Origin: Halogeometricum sp. S3BR5-2
GTDB taxonomy: Archaea; Halobacteriota; Halobacteria; Halobacteriales; Haloferacaceae
Assembly (NCBI RefSeq): GCF_031624635.1
Contig: NZ_JAMQOQ010000005.1
Location: 310,001 to 374,000 of the forward strand
Reading direction: 5' to 3'
DNA: 64,000 nucleotides
A program made the translations under genes and the position numbers. Every line of letters begins with the position of its first letter. Position 1 is the stretch's first letter. This document shows, in pieces, positions 39,539-48,468 of the stretch. The notes beneath the pieces are model-generated. The model was not told where the DNA came from, searched no databases, and saw nothing but the letters and a program-made list of their open reading frames with translations.

Positions 39539-39559
39539 CTCCGTACAACATGTACGGAG
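39539..39559. promoter_or_regulatory. inverted repeat upstream of the cupredoxin gene
   Basis: Arms CTCCGTACA and TGTACGGAG, perfect over 9 bp with a 3-nt spacer, 15-35 nt before the start at 39524. Its position over the expected promoter marks it as a candidate operator for a dimeric regulator. Confidence 0.65.
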
Positions 39560-39803
39560 ATAACCACGATTGCCCGCGCCTCGGAATATCTCGGCGCTCA
39601 AACAGTACTGACGCTTCGAGCCTGTTCTCCCTCGAATTTCTAATACTGGTCTCGTTCCCATCGCTGACGCCGAACGAGAGTGTCCAAAACTACCCATAGA
39701 AACAGCACGCGGGAACCGTGCCCGGAACTGAAAACCGTCTTACATTCCGTTCAGAGCGTTCGACTCTACCGACTCCGCCGCCGCCGCCCGGGCTCGGTGC
39801 GTC

Positions 39804-39869
39804 GACTGTGTCCGTGTGCGTGGACGCGACGCCCCGTCTCGGTCGCTCTCCGCGCACACGGACACAGTC
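39804..39869. repeat. long inverted repeat (17-bp perfect arms) before the FAD oxidoreductase
   Basis: Arms GACTGTGTCCGTGTGCG (39804-39820) and its exact complement (39853-39869) with a 32-nt loop. The stem extends inward by a G-T pair and three more pairs. It lies 59-124 nt before the oxidoreductase start and would form a strong RNA hairpin in a leader starting near 39770. Confidence 0.8.
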
Positions 39870-39927
39870 ACCACCCCGGACCGCCGGAATCGACACACTC
39901 TCACGAACCGATTCCGTCGCCGTCGGT

Positions 39928-41100
39928 ATGACAGACCGATACGAGGCGGTCGTGGTCGGCGGGGGCATCGTCGGGTCGTCCGTCGCCTACCACCTCGCCC
40001 GCGAGGGAGTCGAGACGCTCCTCGCGGACCGGCGCGACGAGGGCCGGGCGACCGACGCCGGCGCGGGCATCCTCTCGCCGGCGACGACCAGCAGGGACAA
40101 CGAACCGTGGGTCGAGTTCGCTATCGAGGCCGTCGGCTACTACGACGAACTGGTCGCGGCGCTCGAACGCGAGCAGGACGGCCCGCACGGCTACGCCGAA
40201 CGCGGCGTCCTGAGCGTCGCCGTCGACGACGACGAGGTGGAGGCGTTCGAATCGACGACGGAACTCATCGAGGAGCGACGCGAGCGCTTCGGCGTCCCCG
40301 AACCGGGGTCGCTGCGGGAACTCGACGCCGAGGAAGCGAGGGCGCGGTTCCCGCCGCTGGCTGACGTGGAACGCGCGCTCTACTACGACGACGCGGCCCG
40401 AGTCGACGGGCGGACGTTCGAGTCGGCGCTCCGGCGGGCCGGCCGGACGCACGGGCTGACCGAACGCGAGGCGAGCGTAGGGGAGTTGGTTCTCGGAGGT
40501 GGCGGAGACGAGAACGGGGCCGGAAGTCGAGAAGTCGACGGCGTCGTCCTCGACTCCGGCGAGCGAATCGACGCCGAGAACGTCGTCGTCGCGGGCGGCG
40601 CGTGGTCCGAGTCGTTCGGGTCGCAACTCGGCGTCGAGGTGCCCGTCGAACCGCAACGCGGGCAAATCGTCCACCTCGACGTGGACGCCGATACCGACGG
40701 CTGGCCCATCGTGAGCCCCTTTCGGGGTCACTACATGGTGTCGTGGGACGACGGCCGCGTCGCCGCCGGCGCGACCCGCGAGGCGGGGTCCGGGTTCGTC
40801 CCGCACACGACGGTGAAGGGCCTGCGCGAGGTGTTCGACGAGGTGCTCCGCGTCGCCCCCGGCCTCGCAGACGCCTCGCTCCGCGCCTCGCGCGTCGGCC
40901 TCCGGCCGCTGACCCCCGACGGTCTGCCCGTCTTGGGCGCCGTCCCGGGCGTGGAGGGGGGTTACCTCTGCACGGGGCACGGACCCACGGGTCTCCAGTT
41001 GGGACCGTACAGCGGGAAAGTGGTCGCCGACGTCGTGCGCGGCGAGGTGCCGGGGATGGAGAACGCGGACCTCGACCGGTTCTCCGTCGACCGCTTCTGA
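39928..41100 (+). CDS. FAD-dependent oxidoreductase (DAO family)
   Basis: Flavoprotein of 390 aa. The dinucleotide fold is at the start (YEAVVVGGGIVGSSVAYHLA), with the ribose Asp/Arg region ADRRDEG. The substrate domain includes VPVEPQRGQIVHLDV and the C-terminal FAD part LRPLTPDGLPVLGAVPG with CTGHGPTGLQLGP. It belongs with glycine/sarcosine/D-amino-acid oxidases and dehydrogenases; the substrate is not fixed by sequence. The ATG at 39928 begins directly before the Rossmann strand. It is convergent (3 nt) with the TRAP operon, which might import its substrate (speculation). Confidence 0.88.
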   Translation: MTDRYEAVVVGGGIVGSSVAYHLAREGVETLLADRRDEGRATDAGAGILSPATTSRDNEPWVEFAIEAVGYYDELVAALEREQDGPHGYAERGVLSVAVDDDEVEAFESTTELIEERRERFGVPEPGSLRELDAEEARARFPPLADVERALYYDDAARVDGRTFESALRRAGRTHGLTEREASVGELVLGGGGDENGAGSREVDGVVLDSGERIDAENVVVAGGAWSESFGSQLGVEVPVEPQRGQIVHLDVDADTDGWPIVSPFRGHYMVSWDDGRVAAGATREAGSGFVPHTTVKGLREVFDEVLRVAPGLADASLRASRVGLRPLTPDGLPVLGAVPGVEGGYLCTGHGPTGLQLGPYSGKVVADVVRGEVPGMENADLDRFSVDRF

Positions 41101-41103
41101 CGC

Positions 41104-43920
41104 TCAGTCGCTCGTCGTCGCGGCCGTCGGGTTCGGCTTCTCGTCGGCCCCGCGGCGGTTCCGGAACGCGAGCAGTGCGAACAGGACGCCGCCGGCGGCG
41201 CGCATCCCGATGTCGAGGAGGAGCGGTTCGCCGAGGTTCGTCAGGACGCCGACCAGTCCGAGCACGTCGGTGACGGCGTTCAGAAGCAGCATCGGCGCCA
41301 TGAGCAGCAGCGCCGCGACGGCGTAGAGGACGCGTTCGCCGGCGCCGACGGTGCGGTAGAGGAAGCCGATGACGGTCACGCCGAGGGCGACGACGCCGAG
41401 GAACACCCCGGCGACGGGGATGACCACCTCGGGGAGGAAGTACGCCACGTCGGTCACGTCGGCCGTCGTGAGGACGCGGGCGGACTCGCCGCTCCCGCGG
41501 AGGAGCAGGATGCCGGGGGTGAGCGCGAACGCGAACGGCACGATGGCCTTGTTGAGCGACAGCGAGAACGCCTGCACCCCCGTTTGGAACGGATCGGACT
41601 TCGCTATCCCGGAGGCGGCGTAGGCGGCGACGGCCACCGGCGGCGTGATGTCCGCGATGACGCCGAAGTAGAGGATGAACAGGTGCGCCGCCAGCAGCGG
41701 AATGTCCGAGGACTGCGCGATGGCCGGCCCGAGGAGCGAGACGAGGATGATGTACGTCACCGTCGTCGGCATCCCCATCCCGAGGATGATGGACGCGACG
41801 GCGGTGAACACCAGGAGGAGGACGAGCGACCCGCCCGCAGTCGTGCGGATGAGCGCCGTCAGGTTGGGGCCGAGACCCGTCGCGCTGACGACGCCGGGGA
41901 TGATGCCCGCGGCGGCGACGGCGACGACGACTTCCGTGGCGGTGCGCGCGCCGGAGTCCATCGACTTGCCGACGAACACGCTGTAACGGAACGCGTTCAG
42001 GCGGGCGAGCGCCGGCCGGCCGACCGACCGCGCGACTCGCTCGCCGGCCTCGTCGACGGCGGCGTCCAAATCGAGCAGCGGCGCGTCGATGCGCGGCCGG
42101 ACGAGGAGGAACGCGAGGCTGACGACGACGACGATAGTCCCGAGGTCCCCGCCCGCGGCGAACACGGCCTCCACGGGGCCCATCGCCTCCTCCGCGCCGC
42201 CCGTCGCGGCCGCGAGGACGCCGACGTCGGTCAGGAGGTAGGAGACGACCTGCGCGGCCGTGAGTGCGGCGATAGCGCCGACCAACGGCACCCGCGTCCG
42301 GCGGTTGTACGCCGCGACGAAGGCGACCAGCGCCATGATGGCGACCAGGGTGAACCACGCCGACCGCGCGACGGTGAGTCGCTCGACCAGCAGGTAGAAC
42401 AGCAGCAGGCCGACGGGGAGGAGGTAGAACCACCCGACGCGGAGGTGCGCTCCGAGGTCGACAACCTCGCTGCGGTCGAGGCCGCCGATGTCCGCGCGGA
42501 CGGCTTCGAGGTGGACCATCACCCAGACCCCGAAGAAGAACACGATGGCCGGGATGGTCGCGGCGATGATGATGTCCGAGAAGGGGACGCCGATGAACTC
42601 GATCATCAGGAACGCCGCCGCGCCCATGACCGGTGGTAAAATCTGACCGCCCGAGGAGGCCGAAGATTCCACGGCGCCCGCGAACTCCGGGCGGTAGCCC
42701 GACTTCTTCATCAGGGGGATGGTGAACGCCCCCGTCGTGACCGTGTTGGCGATGGAGGAACCGGATATCATCCCCATGAACCCGGACGCCAGAATCGAGG
42801 CCTTCGCCGGACCGCCCCGGCGCGTCCCGGTGGCGGCGTACGCGAGGTCGATGAACCACTGGCCGGCGCCGGACATCTCCAGGAACGCGCCGAACAGGAT
42901 GAAGATGTAGATGAACTGCACCGAGACGGTGACGGGGATGCCGAAGACGCCGTTCTCGGTGTTGTACCAGAGGTTCTGGACGATGTTCGCCCACGACCCC
43001 TCGGTGATGGAGAGGACGCCGATGACCGGCGTGTCCGGCGCGATAAAGTAGCCGTACCGCGCGTAGACGATGAACGAGGCGACGATGAGCATGAGGTAGA
43101 GGCCGAGGGCGCGGCGGGTCGCCTCCAACACGAGGAGGACGCCCACGGCGCCGAGGAAGAACGGGTAGGAGACGTCGGCCAGCGGAATCCCGACGGCGCT
43201 CACCGCCTCGGCGAGGACGCCGAACGGGCCGAGGTACTCCGCGACGGACCGGCCCGCCGCCAGCCCCAGCACGCGGAGTTGCTGTATCTCGTCCCACTCG
43301 GTTACCATGTACTGCGCCGTGGCGACCGAGAGGAGGATACAGACGAGGTCCGCGGGCGTCACGCGGTTCCGCTCGCCGTCGACGACCGCCCAGCGGACGC
43401 CGCCTCTGACCGCCGTCGCCCCCCGCGCTATCGGGCTGTCGGCGCCGAACCGCGCGCGCGCCGCGGGGACGACGCGTCCGAGACGCCGCGAGACGGCCCC
43501 GGAGCCGTCGGTCGGGGGGAAGAGGACGAACGCGAGGACGAGGGCGAACGCGACGTGGACGGCGTTCACTTGGAGCAGTTGGAGCTGTCCGACTCCCACC
43601 TCGCCGACGAGGGGGAGGTCCACCTCGAAGGTGAACCCGCGCGCGGCGAGCCACATCTGGTACAGCGAAAAGGCGATGCCGACGACGGAGACGAAGAGGG
43701 CCGCGTAGCCCGAGAGGGAGCGCTTCCGCTCTATCTCCTGGAGGAGTTCCTCGGCCTCCTCGTCGCTCAGCGCGTCCGCTTCTTCGTCTCCGGAGTCCCG
43801 ACCGTCGTTTCGGCCGTCGCGGTCCCGGCCGCCGTCGGCGACCGCGCGGACCCGCGCGTTCGTCTCGGGGTCCGTCCCCGCTCCGTCACCGCTCCGAGGG
43901 TCGTCTGTGTCTGATGTCAT
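41104..43920 (-). CDS. TRAP transporter permease, fused small and large subunits (TAXI type)
   Basis: A 938-aa membrane protein with an acidic, soluble head (~60 residues) followed by about 16-18 membrane helices. The first third is DctQ-like. The remainder is DctM-like, with ATRRALGLYLMLIVASFIVY, the conserved FMGMISGSSIANTVTTGAFT and YRPEFAGAVESSASSGGQIL motifs, and GMGMPTTVTYIILVSLLGPA. This fused form is characteristic of TAXI-TRAP transporters, which use Na+ or H+ gradients to import organic solutes. It overlaps the DUF1850 gene by 4 nt and is last in the operon. Confidence 0.95.
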   Translation of the reverse strand: MTSDTDDPRSGDGAGTDPETNARVRAVADGGRDRDGRNDGRDSGDEEADALSDEEAEELLQEIERKRSLSGYAALFVSVVGIAFSLYQMWLAARGFTFEVDLPLVGEVGVGQLQLLQVNAVHVAFALVLAFVLFPPTDGSGAVSRRLGRVVPAARARFGADSPIARGATAVRGGVRWAVVDGERNRVTPADLVCILLSVATAQYMVTEWDEIQQLRVLGLAAGRSVAEYLGPFGVLAEAVSAVGIPLADVSYPFFLGAVGVLLVLEATRRALGLYLMLIVASFIVYARYGYFIAPDTPVIGVLSITEGSWANIVQNLWYNTENGVFGIPVTVSVQFIYIFILFGAFLEMSGAGQWFIDLAYAATGTRRGGPAKASILASGFMGMISGSSIANTVTTGAFTIPLMKKSGYRPEFAGAVESSASSGGQILPPVMGAAAFLMIEFIGVPFSDIIIAATIPAIVFFFGVWVMVHLEAVRADIGGLDRSEVVDLGAHLRVGWFYLLPVGLLLFYLLVERLTVARSAWFTLVAIMALVAFVAAYNRRTRVPLVGAIAALTAAQVVSYLLTDVGVLAAATGGAEEAMGPVEAVFAAGGDLGTIVVVVSLAFLLVRPRIDAPLLDLDAAVDEAGERVARSVGRPALARLNAFRYSVFVGKSMDSGARTATEVVVAVAAAGIIPGVVSATGLGPNLTALIRTTAGGSLVLLLVFTAVASIILGMGMPTTVTYIILVSLLGPAIAQSSDIPLLAAHLFILYFGVIADITPPVAVAAYAASGIAKSDPFQTGVQAFSLSLNKAIVPFAFALTPGILLLRGSGESARVLTTADVTDVAYFLPEVVIPVAGVFLGVVALGVTVIGFLYRTVGAGERVLYAVAALLLMAPMLLLNAVTDVLGLVGVLTNLGEPLLLDIGMRAAGGVLFALLAFRNRRGADEKPNPTAATTSD

Positions 43921-44423
43921 AGCTTGCTACCTGCCAGCGAGAGGGCGTGCGAGAGCGCGGACCGGCGCTCGACCGCCAACCGGACCGACCGGGCGTCGGA
44001 GAGGGCGACGAGGTCGTACGTCTCGTCGCCGACGCGGAGTTCGTGGCCCGCGACGTGACCGGGCTTCACGTACAGTTCCTCGTACGTGCCCTCGGGGTCG
44101 AAGACGAACGTCCCGTTCTCGACGGTCACGTCCGCTCGCGCCGGGAGCCCCGCTCCGTAGGACTCGAACTCCATCCGCGTCATCGTGAGGTTCGTCCCGT
44201 CGACGGCGTAGCCGTCCAGCACGCGCGTCTTCTCCACGCTGTGGGTGTATTCGAGGGCGACGGGCGTCCCCTCGGAGACGGGAACGGTCAGAAGCGTCTC
44301 GCCGGTCTCGGCGTCCTCGACCGTCAGCACGCGGTCGTCGGGCGTCGCCGCCCCCGCCCCGGCGACGAGGAGGACGAGGACGGCGAGACCGGCGAGCGAG
44401 CGCGCGGTTCGTCTCGGCGTCAC
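43917..44423 (-). CDS. DUF1850 protein of the TRAP operon
   Basis: A 168-aa protein with an N-terminal hydrophobic segment (ARSLAGLAVLVLLVAGAGAA), so it is exported or anchored. The mature part shows the DUF1850 pattern: EGTPVALEYTHSVEKTRVLD, MTRMEFESYGAGLPARADV and a strand with VKPGHVAGHELRVG. DUF1850 genes are commonly found between TAXI binding proteins and fused TRAP permeases; an accessory role in transport is assumed but not established. It is 10 nt after the binding-protein gene and overlaps the permease by 4 nt. Confidence 0.88.
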   Translation of the reverse strand: MTPRRTARSLAGLAVLVLLVAGAGAATPDDRVLTVEDAETGETLLTVPVSEGTPVALEYTHSVEKTRVLDGYAVDGTNLTMTRMEFESYGAGLPARADVTVENGTFVFDPEGTYEELYVKPGHVAGHELRVGDETYDLVALSDARSVRLAVERRSALSHALSLAGSKL

Positions 44424-44433
44424 GACCGACCGC

Positions 44434-45483
44434 TTACCCGAAGTACGCCTGCGCGCCCGGGTGGAGGTCGATGGACATCCCGTCCTGAGCGGACTCCGCC
44501 GAGATGAAGTCGGTCTTGATGGTGAGTTGGTCCGTGTTGTCGAAGATGGCCGCCGTGACCTCCTCGACCGTGGCCTCGTCCACCTGCGTCGTCGTGGCTA
44601 TCATCGCCTGCACCGACACCGTCGGGACGGCGGAGTCGAGGCCGTACGTTCCGGAGGGCACCTCGTCGTCGGCGTAGAACGGCGCGGCGTCCTTGACCGC
44701 CTGCCTGTTGTCGCCCTCGACGGGGACGACGACGACGTCCTCGGTCGCCGCCAGTTCCTCGATGGCGCCGACGGGCCACCCGCCGACGACGAACGCCGCG
44801 TCGATGTCGCCGTTCTTCAACTGGTCGGACGCCGTGGAGAACCCGGTGTTCTGTTCCTCGTAATCCGAGACGCCGAGCGCTTCGAGGATCTGCGTCGCGT
44901 TCACCTGCGTCCCCGACCCGAGGTCGCCGGTGTTGATAGTCGCCCCCGAGAGGTCCGAGGGGGACTCGATACCCGTTCCGGCGAGCGTGACGATGTGGAT
45001 GGTCTCGGGGTACAGCGTCGCGACGCCGCGGAGGCTCTCGACGGCGTTCCCCTGGAAGGCGTCGATGCCCTCGCCGTTGAACGCGAAGTAGGCGATGTCG
45101 TTCTGGATGAGCGCGAAGTCGGCCTCGCCGCGGGCGAGACTGCCGACGTTCTCCACCGACGCCCCGGTGGACTGCACCTGTAGCGTGTAGTCGGTGTTGC
45201 CCTCGACGACGGTCTTGAACTCGTTCGACAGCGGGAAGTACGTCCCGCCGGTCCCGCCGGCGTGCCACGAGAGGCGCCCGCTACCGCCGGACCCGCCGGA
45301 CCCGCCCGACGACTCCGTCTCGGTGTCCGTTCCCATCTCCGTCGACTCGCCTTCGCCGCCGGAGGTGGTCGTCTCGTCCTCGCCTTCGCCGCCGTTGCCG
45401 CCGCTCGAACAGCCCGCGATACCGACCAAGCCCGCCGCGCCGGTCGCTGCGATGAACTGACGGCGCCGCATCTTATCTGCCAT
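44434..45483 (-). CDS. TAXI family TRAP solute-binding lipoprotein
   Basis: Extracytoplasmic binding protein of 349 aa. It begins MADKMRRRQFIAATGAAGLV with a Tat-type twin Arg and a lipobox ending in GIAGCSS, followed by a Gly/Ser/Thr/Glu linker. The binding domain opens with WHAGGTGGTYFPLSNEFKTV, characteristic of TAXI proteins, and includes SLARGEADFALIQNDIAYFA and SGATINTGDLGSGTQVNA. It captures the substrate outside the cell and passes it to the fused permease. First gene of the three-gene operon; palindromic TATA DNA lies 23-32 nt upstream. Confidence 0.95.
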   Translation of the reverse strand: MADKMRRRQFIAATGAAGLVGIAGCSSGGNGGEGEDETTTSGGEGESTEMGTDTETESSGGSGGSGGSGRLSWHAGGTGGTYFPLSNEFKTVVEGNTDYTLQVQSTGASVENVGSLARGEADFALIQNDIAYFAFNGEGIDAFQGNAVESLRGVATLYPETIHIVTLAGTGIESPSDLSGATINTGDLGSGTQVNATQILEALGVSDYEEQNTGFSTASDQLKNGDIDAAFVVGGWPVGAIEELAATEDVVVVPVEGDNRQAVKDAAPFYADDEVPSGTYGLDSAVPTVSVQAMIATTTQVDEATVEEVTAAIFDNTDQLTIKTDFISAESAQDGMSIDLHPGAQAYFG

Positions 45484-45505
45484 ATTCCCGTACCTACCCC
45501 CGCCA

Positions 45506-45515
45506 CGTATATACG
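45506..45515 (-). promoter_or_regulatory. TATA-like box of the TRAP operon
   Basis: CGTATATACG, a 10-bp palindrome centred 27 nt before the ATG at 45483. This fits a leaderless promoter for the TAXI-TRAP operon. Confidence 0.6.
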
Positions 45516-45645
45516 GATTTTTATCAATTACCGGATTATCTGCAAATACGGAAGTTAATCTCAACTCAGATACACGTTAACACCCGTCAGCGGCCGTCCC
45601 CGCCGGTGGGCGTAACGCTTTCAGCGGAGGTGTCGAAGCCGGAGT

Positions 45646-47718
45646 ATGACTCACGTCGCCGCGACGGACTACCACGACATCGTGCAGGTCGAGGACCCAC
45701 GCGTGTCGCCGGACGGGGGGCGCGTCGCGTTCGTCCGCAAGGAACCGAAGGACGAGGAGTCCTACGAACAGACCGTCTACGTCGTCCCGACGGACGGGAG
45801 CGCGGACCCGCGACGACTCACCATCGCGGAGGGGGTCGACTCCCAACCTCGCTGGAGTCCGGACGGCGACCGACTCGCGTTCGTCTCCACGCGCGGCGCC
45901 GACGACGACCGGCCGCAGTTGTGGGTGCTGCCCCTCGGCGGCGGCGAGGCCGAGCGAATCACGGACGTGCCCGGCGGCGTCTCCGGCATCGAGTGGAGTC
46001 CGAACGGGCAGCGAATCGCCTTCCAGCAGGCGACGACGGAAACGGAACGAGAGGACGGCATCGACGTCGGCCTCGACGGCGAGGAGTACGAACGCGAGAC
46101 GCCGGACCCGCGCGTCGTCGACCGACTCGTCTACCGACAGCACGAGCGCTACCGCGACGGAACCGTCGCGCACGTCTACGTCGCGGACGTGGGAGAGGGC
46201 GGCGACGCGGACTCCTATTCGGACCGCGTCGACCGCCTCACCGACGGCGACTTCGACCACGTCTCGCCGGCGTGGCGCGACGACGGGACGCTGTACTTCG
46301 GCGTGAAATACCCGCAAGGGGAGGTCGAACCCGACGACAGCGTCGTCATCGACATCCGGTCGCTGGACCTCGACTCCGGCGACCTCTCGGACGTGACGCG
46401 GACGACGTGCTGGGCGCTGGTGATGGACGTGGCCTCGGACGGCCGCGTCGCCTACGGCCACACGCCGGAGGAGCGACTGTCGATGCGAAGCTCCGATGTT
46501 CGCGTGTACGACCCCGAGACGGACGAGACTGTCACCCCGACCGCGAACCTCGACCGCACGGTCGACCTCTCGGGGTTCGAGTGGGGGCCGGGCGAGGAGT
46601 TCGTCTACTTCCTCACGCCCGACGAGGGTCACTACGTCTCGCGGCGAGTCAGGGGCGACGCCGCCGAAGACCCCGAACTCCTCGTCGGCGAGGGCCACGC
46701 GACGACCGTCTCCGTCGGCGGCACCCCCGAAAACCCGGTGGTCGCCTACGCCAAGAGCGAGTGGGACCACCGCGGCGACGTGTTCGCCTTCGAAGGGGGA
46801 ACGGAGACGCGTCTGACCGAGGTGAACGCCGACTACCTCGCCGGCGTCGACGTGGGGGAACCCGAGGAGATACGGTTCGAGTCCGACGGCGAGGAGGTGC
46901 AGGGGTGGCTGTTGACGCCGCCGAACGCCGGCGAAGAGGAGTCCCATCCGCTCGTCGTCGAGATTCACGGCGGCCCGCACGCCATGTGGACCGCCTCGGG
47001 GACGATGTGGCACGAGTACCAACTCCTGGCCGCCCGCGGTTACGCCGTCTTCTGGTCGAACCCGCGCGGGTCGACGGGCTACGGCGAGGCGTTCGCCACG
47101 GCCATCGAGTCCGACTGGGGCGACGTGACGATGACGGACGTGATGGCCGGCGTCGAACTCGTCTGCGAACGCGACGACGTCGACGAGTCGAACGCGTTCG
47201 TCACCGGCGGGTCGTTCGGCGGGTTCATGACCGGATGGATCGTAGGCCACACCGACTTCTTCGCCGGCGCCGTCGCTCAGCGCGGGGTGTTCGACCTCTC
47301 GTCGTTCTACGGGTCGACGGACGCGTTCAAACTCATCGAGGGCGACTTCGATTCGACGCCGTGGGAGGACCCCGAGTTCCTCTGGGAGCAGTCGCCCGTC
47401 GCCTACGCCGACGAGGTGACGACGCCGACGCTGGTGATGCACGCGGACAACGACTTCCGCGTCCCGGTCAACAACGGCGAGATGTTCTACCTGTTCATGA
47501 AGAAGAACGGCGTCGAGACCCGTCTGGTGAGATACCCCCGTGAGGGACACGAACTCTCCCGGTCGGGCGAACCGGCCCACGTCGTCGACAGACTCGAACG
47601 CACCGTCCGCTGGTTCGACGGCTACTCCGAGCATCACGGCGCGTCGAAAGCGCTCGAACGCGGCGACGACGGCCTCTCGGCCGCCGAGAGCGACGACCAA
47701 GACGAGGACGCGAAGTAA
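45646..47718 (+). CDS. S9 family peptidase (acylaminoacyl/dipeptidyl peptidase type)
   Basis: A 690-aa serine peptidase. Residues 1 to about 400 form a beta-propeller with repeated strand units (QPRWSPDGDRLAFVSTRGAD, GIEWSPNGQRIAFQ). The C-terminal alpha/beta-hydrolase domain begins near LVVEIHGGPHAMW (oxyanion region). The nucleophile Ser is about residue 523 in TGGSFGGFMTGW, the Asp is in MHADNDFRVP and the His in YPREGHELS. There is no signal peptide, so it is cytoplasmic and should clip short peptides. It is divergent from the TRAP operon. Confidence 0.94.
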   Translation: MTHVAATDYHDIVQVEDPRVSPDGGRVAFVRKEPKDEESYEQTVYVVPTDGSADPRRLTIAEGVDSQPRWSPDGDRLAFVSTRGADDDRPQLWVLPLGGGEAERITDVPGGVSGIEWSPNGQRIAFQQATTETEREDGIDVGLDGEEYERETPDPRVVDRLVYRQHERYRDGTVAHVYVADVGEGGDADSYSDRVDRLTDGDFDHVSPAWRDDGTLYFGVKYPQGEVEPDDSVVIDIRSLDLDSGDLSDVTRTTCWALVMDVASDGRVAYGHTPEERLSMRSSDVRVYDPETDETVTPTANLDRTVDLSGFEWGPGEEFVYFLTPDEGHYVSRRVRGDAAEDPELLVGEGHATTVSVGGTPENPVVAYAKSEWDHRGDVFAFEGGTETRLTEVNADYLAGVDVGEPEEIRFESDGEEVQGWLLTPPNAGEEESHPLVVEIHGGPHAMWTASGTMWHEYQLLAARGYAVFWSNPRGSTGYGEAFATAIESDWGDVTMTDVMAGVELVCERDDVDESNAFVTGGSFGGFMTGWIVGHTDFFAGAVAQRGVFDLSSFYGSTDAFKLIEGDFDSTPWEDPEFLWEQSPVAYADEVTTPTLVMHADNDFRVPVNNGEMFYLFMKKNGVETRLVRYPREGHELSRSGEPAHVVDRLERTVRWFDGYSEHHGASKALERGDDGLSAAESDDQDEDAK

Positions 47719-48064
47719 CCTCGTTTCCGGGTTGAGTATATAGCTCACCGCGCGGTCCGGGGGGCTGTTTCGGCTCCGCTTCTCGCCCCGCCGTCCGACC
47801 GCAGTCGCCCGTTTTCGAGCCGAAGCGAAGGGGTTCGCGGAGGGGACCCGACGGCGGCCCGGAAGGTACCCGCGACTACGTTTCCCACGGGTGCCGTCGA
47901 GTGGTCCGTTTCGTGTCGTTCGGTTCGAAAGAAAACCGCATGACTGCGGCCGTGTTCCATTCGAAGCGAGGGGGTTCCCCGGCGGTCGACGGGGAACGGA
48001 GACGACATCGGCGCCCGCGGGTCCGACGCAACAGTGATGGGTACGCGGGCTAAATGGCAACCCA
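47719..48064. other. intergenic region with a degenerate direct repeat
   Basis: 346 nt with no convincing gene. Two related segments occur, about 47798-47836 and 47935-47977, sharing accgca...gcgaaggggttc with scattered changes. A TATA-like gagtatatag is near 47734-47743. It may carry an untranslated RNA or a decayed duplication; nothing firmer can be said. Confidence 0.4.
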
Positions 48065-48442
48065 ATGAAACGAAGAACGACCGCCCGCCTCGAACTCCTC
48101 GTCGGACTCGCGACGCTCGGGTACGCGGTGTGGCTCCGACGGTTCCTGCGCCGGCACGGCGAAGACGTCGAACCGCTCTCACCCTTCGCATTCGTCGCGG
48201 GGGCGGTGACCGCGGCGGCGCACCGGAACCTGTACGACCGCGACGTCGGCCGCATTCGGACGAGTCGCCGCCGCGGCCTCCTGTTCGGCCTCTGTAACGT
48301 CGGATGGCAGCGCCTGCTCCGACGGCGCTCCGCGGACCCGGACGCGTTCCGGCACGGCTACGGCCTCGGCCGCGGCGTCGGCACCGTGCTCTACCGGACT
48401 TGGTTCGGTCTCCTTCGCGACCTGCCGGGCGACGACGAGTAG
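48065..48442 (+). CDS. haloarchaeal hypothetical protein, 125 aa
   Basis: A basic protein (unusual in this proteome) with a hydrophobic stretch LELLVGLATLGYAVWL followed by RRFLRRH, and a second hydrophobic part FAFVAGAVTAAA. The rest is Arg-rich (RIRTSRRRGLLFGLCNVGWQ). It is probably membrane-associated. I do not recognise the family. Convergent with the glycoside hydrolase gene. Confidence 0.6.
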   Translation: MKRRTTARLELLVGLATLGYAVWLRRFLRRHGEDVEPLSPFAFVAGAVTAAAHRNLYDRDVGRIRTSRRRGLLFGLCNVGWQRLLRRRSADPDAFRHGYGLGRGVGTVLYRTWFGLLRDLPGDDE

Positions 48443-48468
48443 GACGCCTCCCCCGAGTCCGGACGGAC

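Larger units (their letters stand above)
39525..39927. other. intergenic region with two strong inverted repeats
   Basis: 403 nt between the divergent cupredoxin and oxidoreductase genes. It contains the inverted repeats at 39539-39559 and 39804-39869, and AT-richer promoter-like pieces at about 39635-39650 (ttctaatactgg) and 39738-39747 (cttacattcc). No natural reading frame; the upstream extension of the oxidoreductase frame has random composition. Confidence 0.6.

Noticed and set aside
40265-43654. A 1129-codon minus-strand open frame overlapping the TRAP permease
   Set aside because: Shifted frame of the permease gene, with an Arg-rich, repeat-like product and no domain pattern.
45577-48255. 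An 892-codon minus-strand open frame
   Set aside because: Shadow of the S9 peptidase gene, which has intact catalytic residues on the plus strand.
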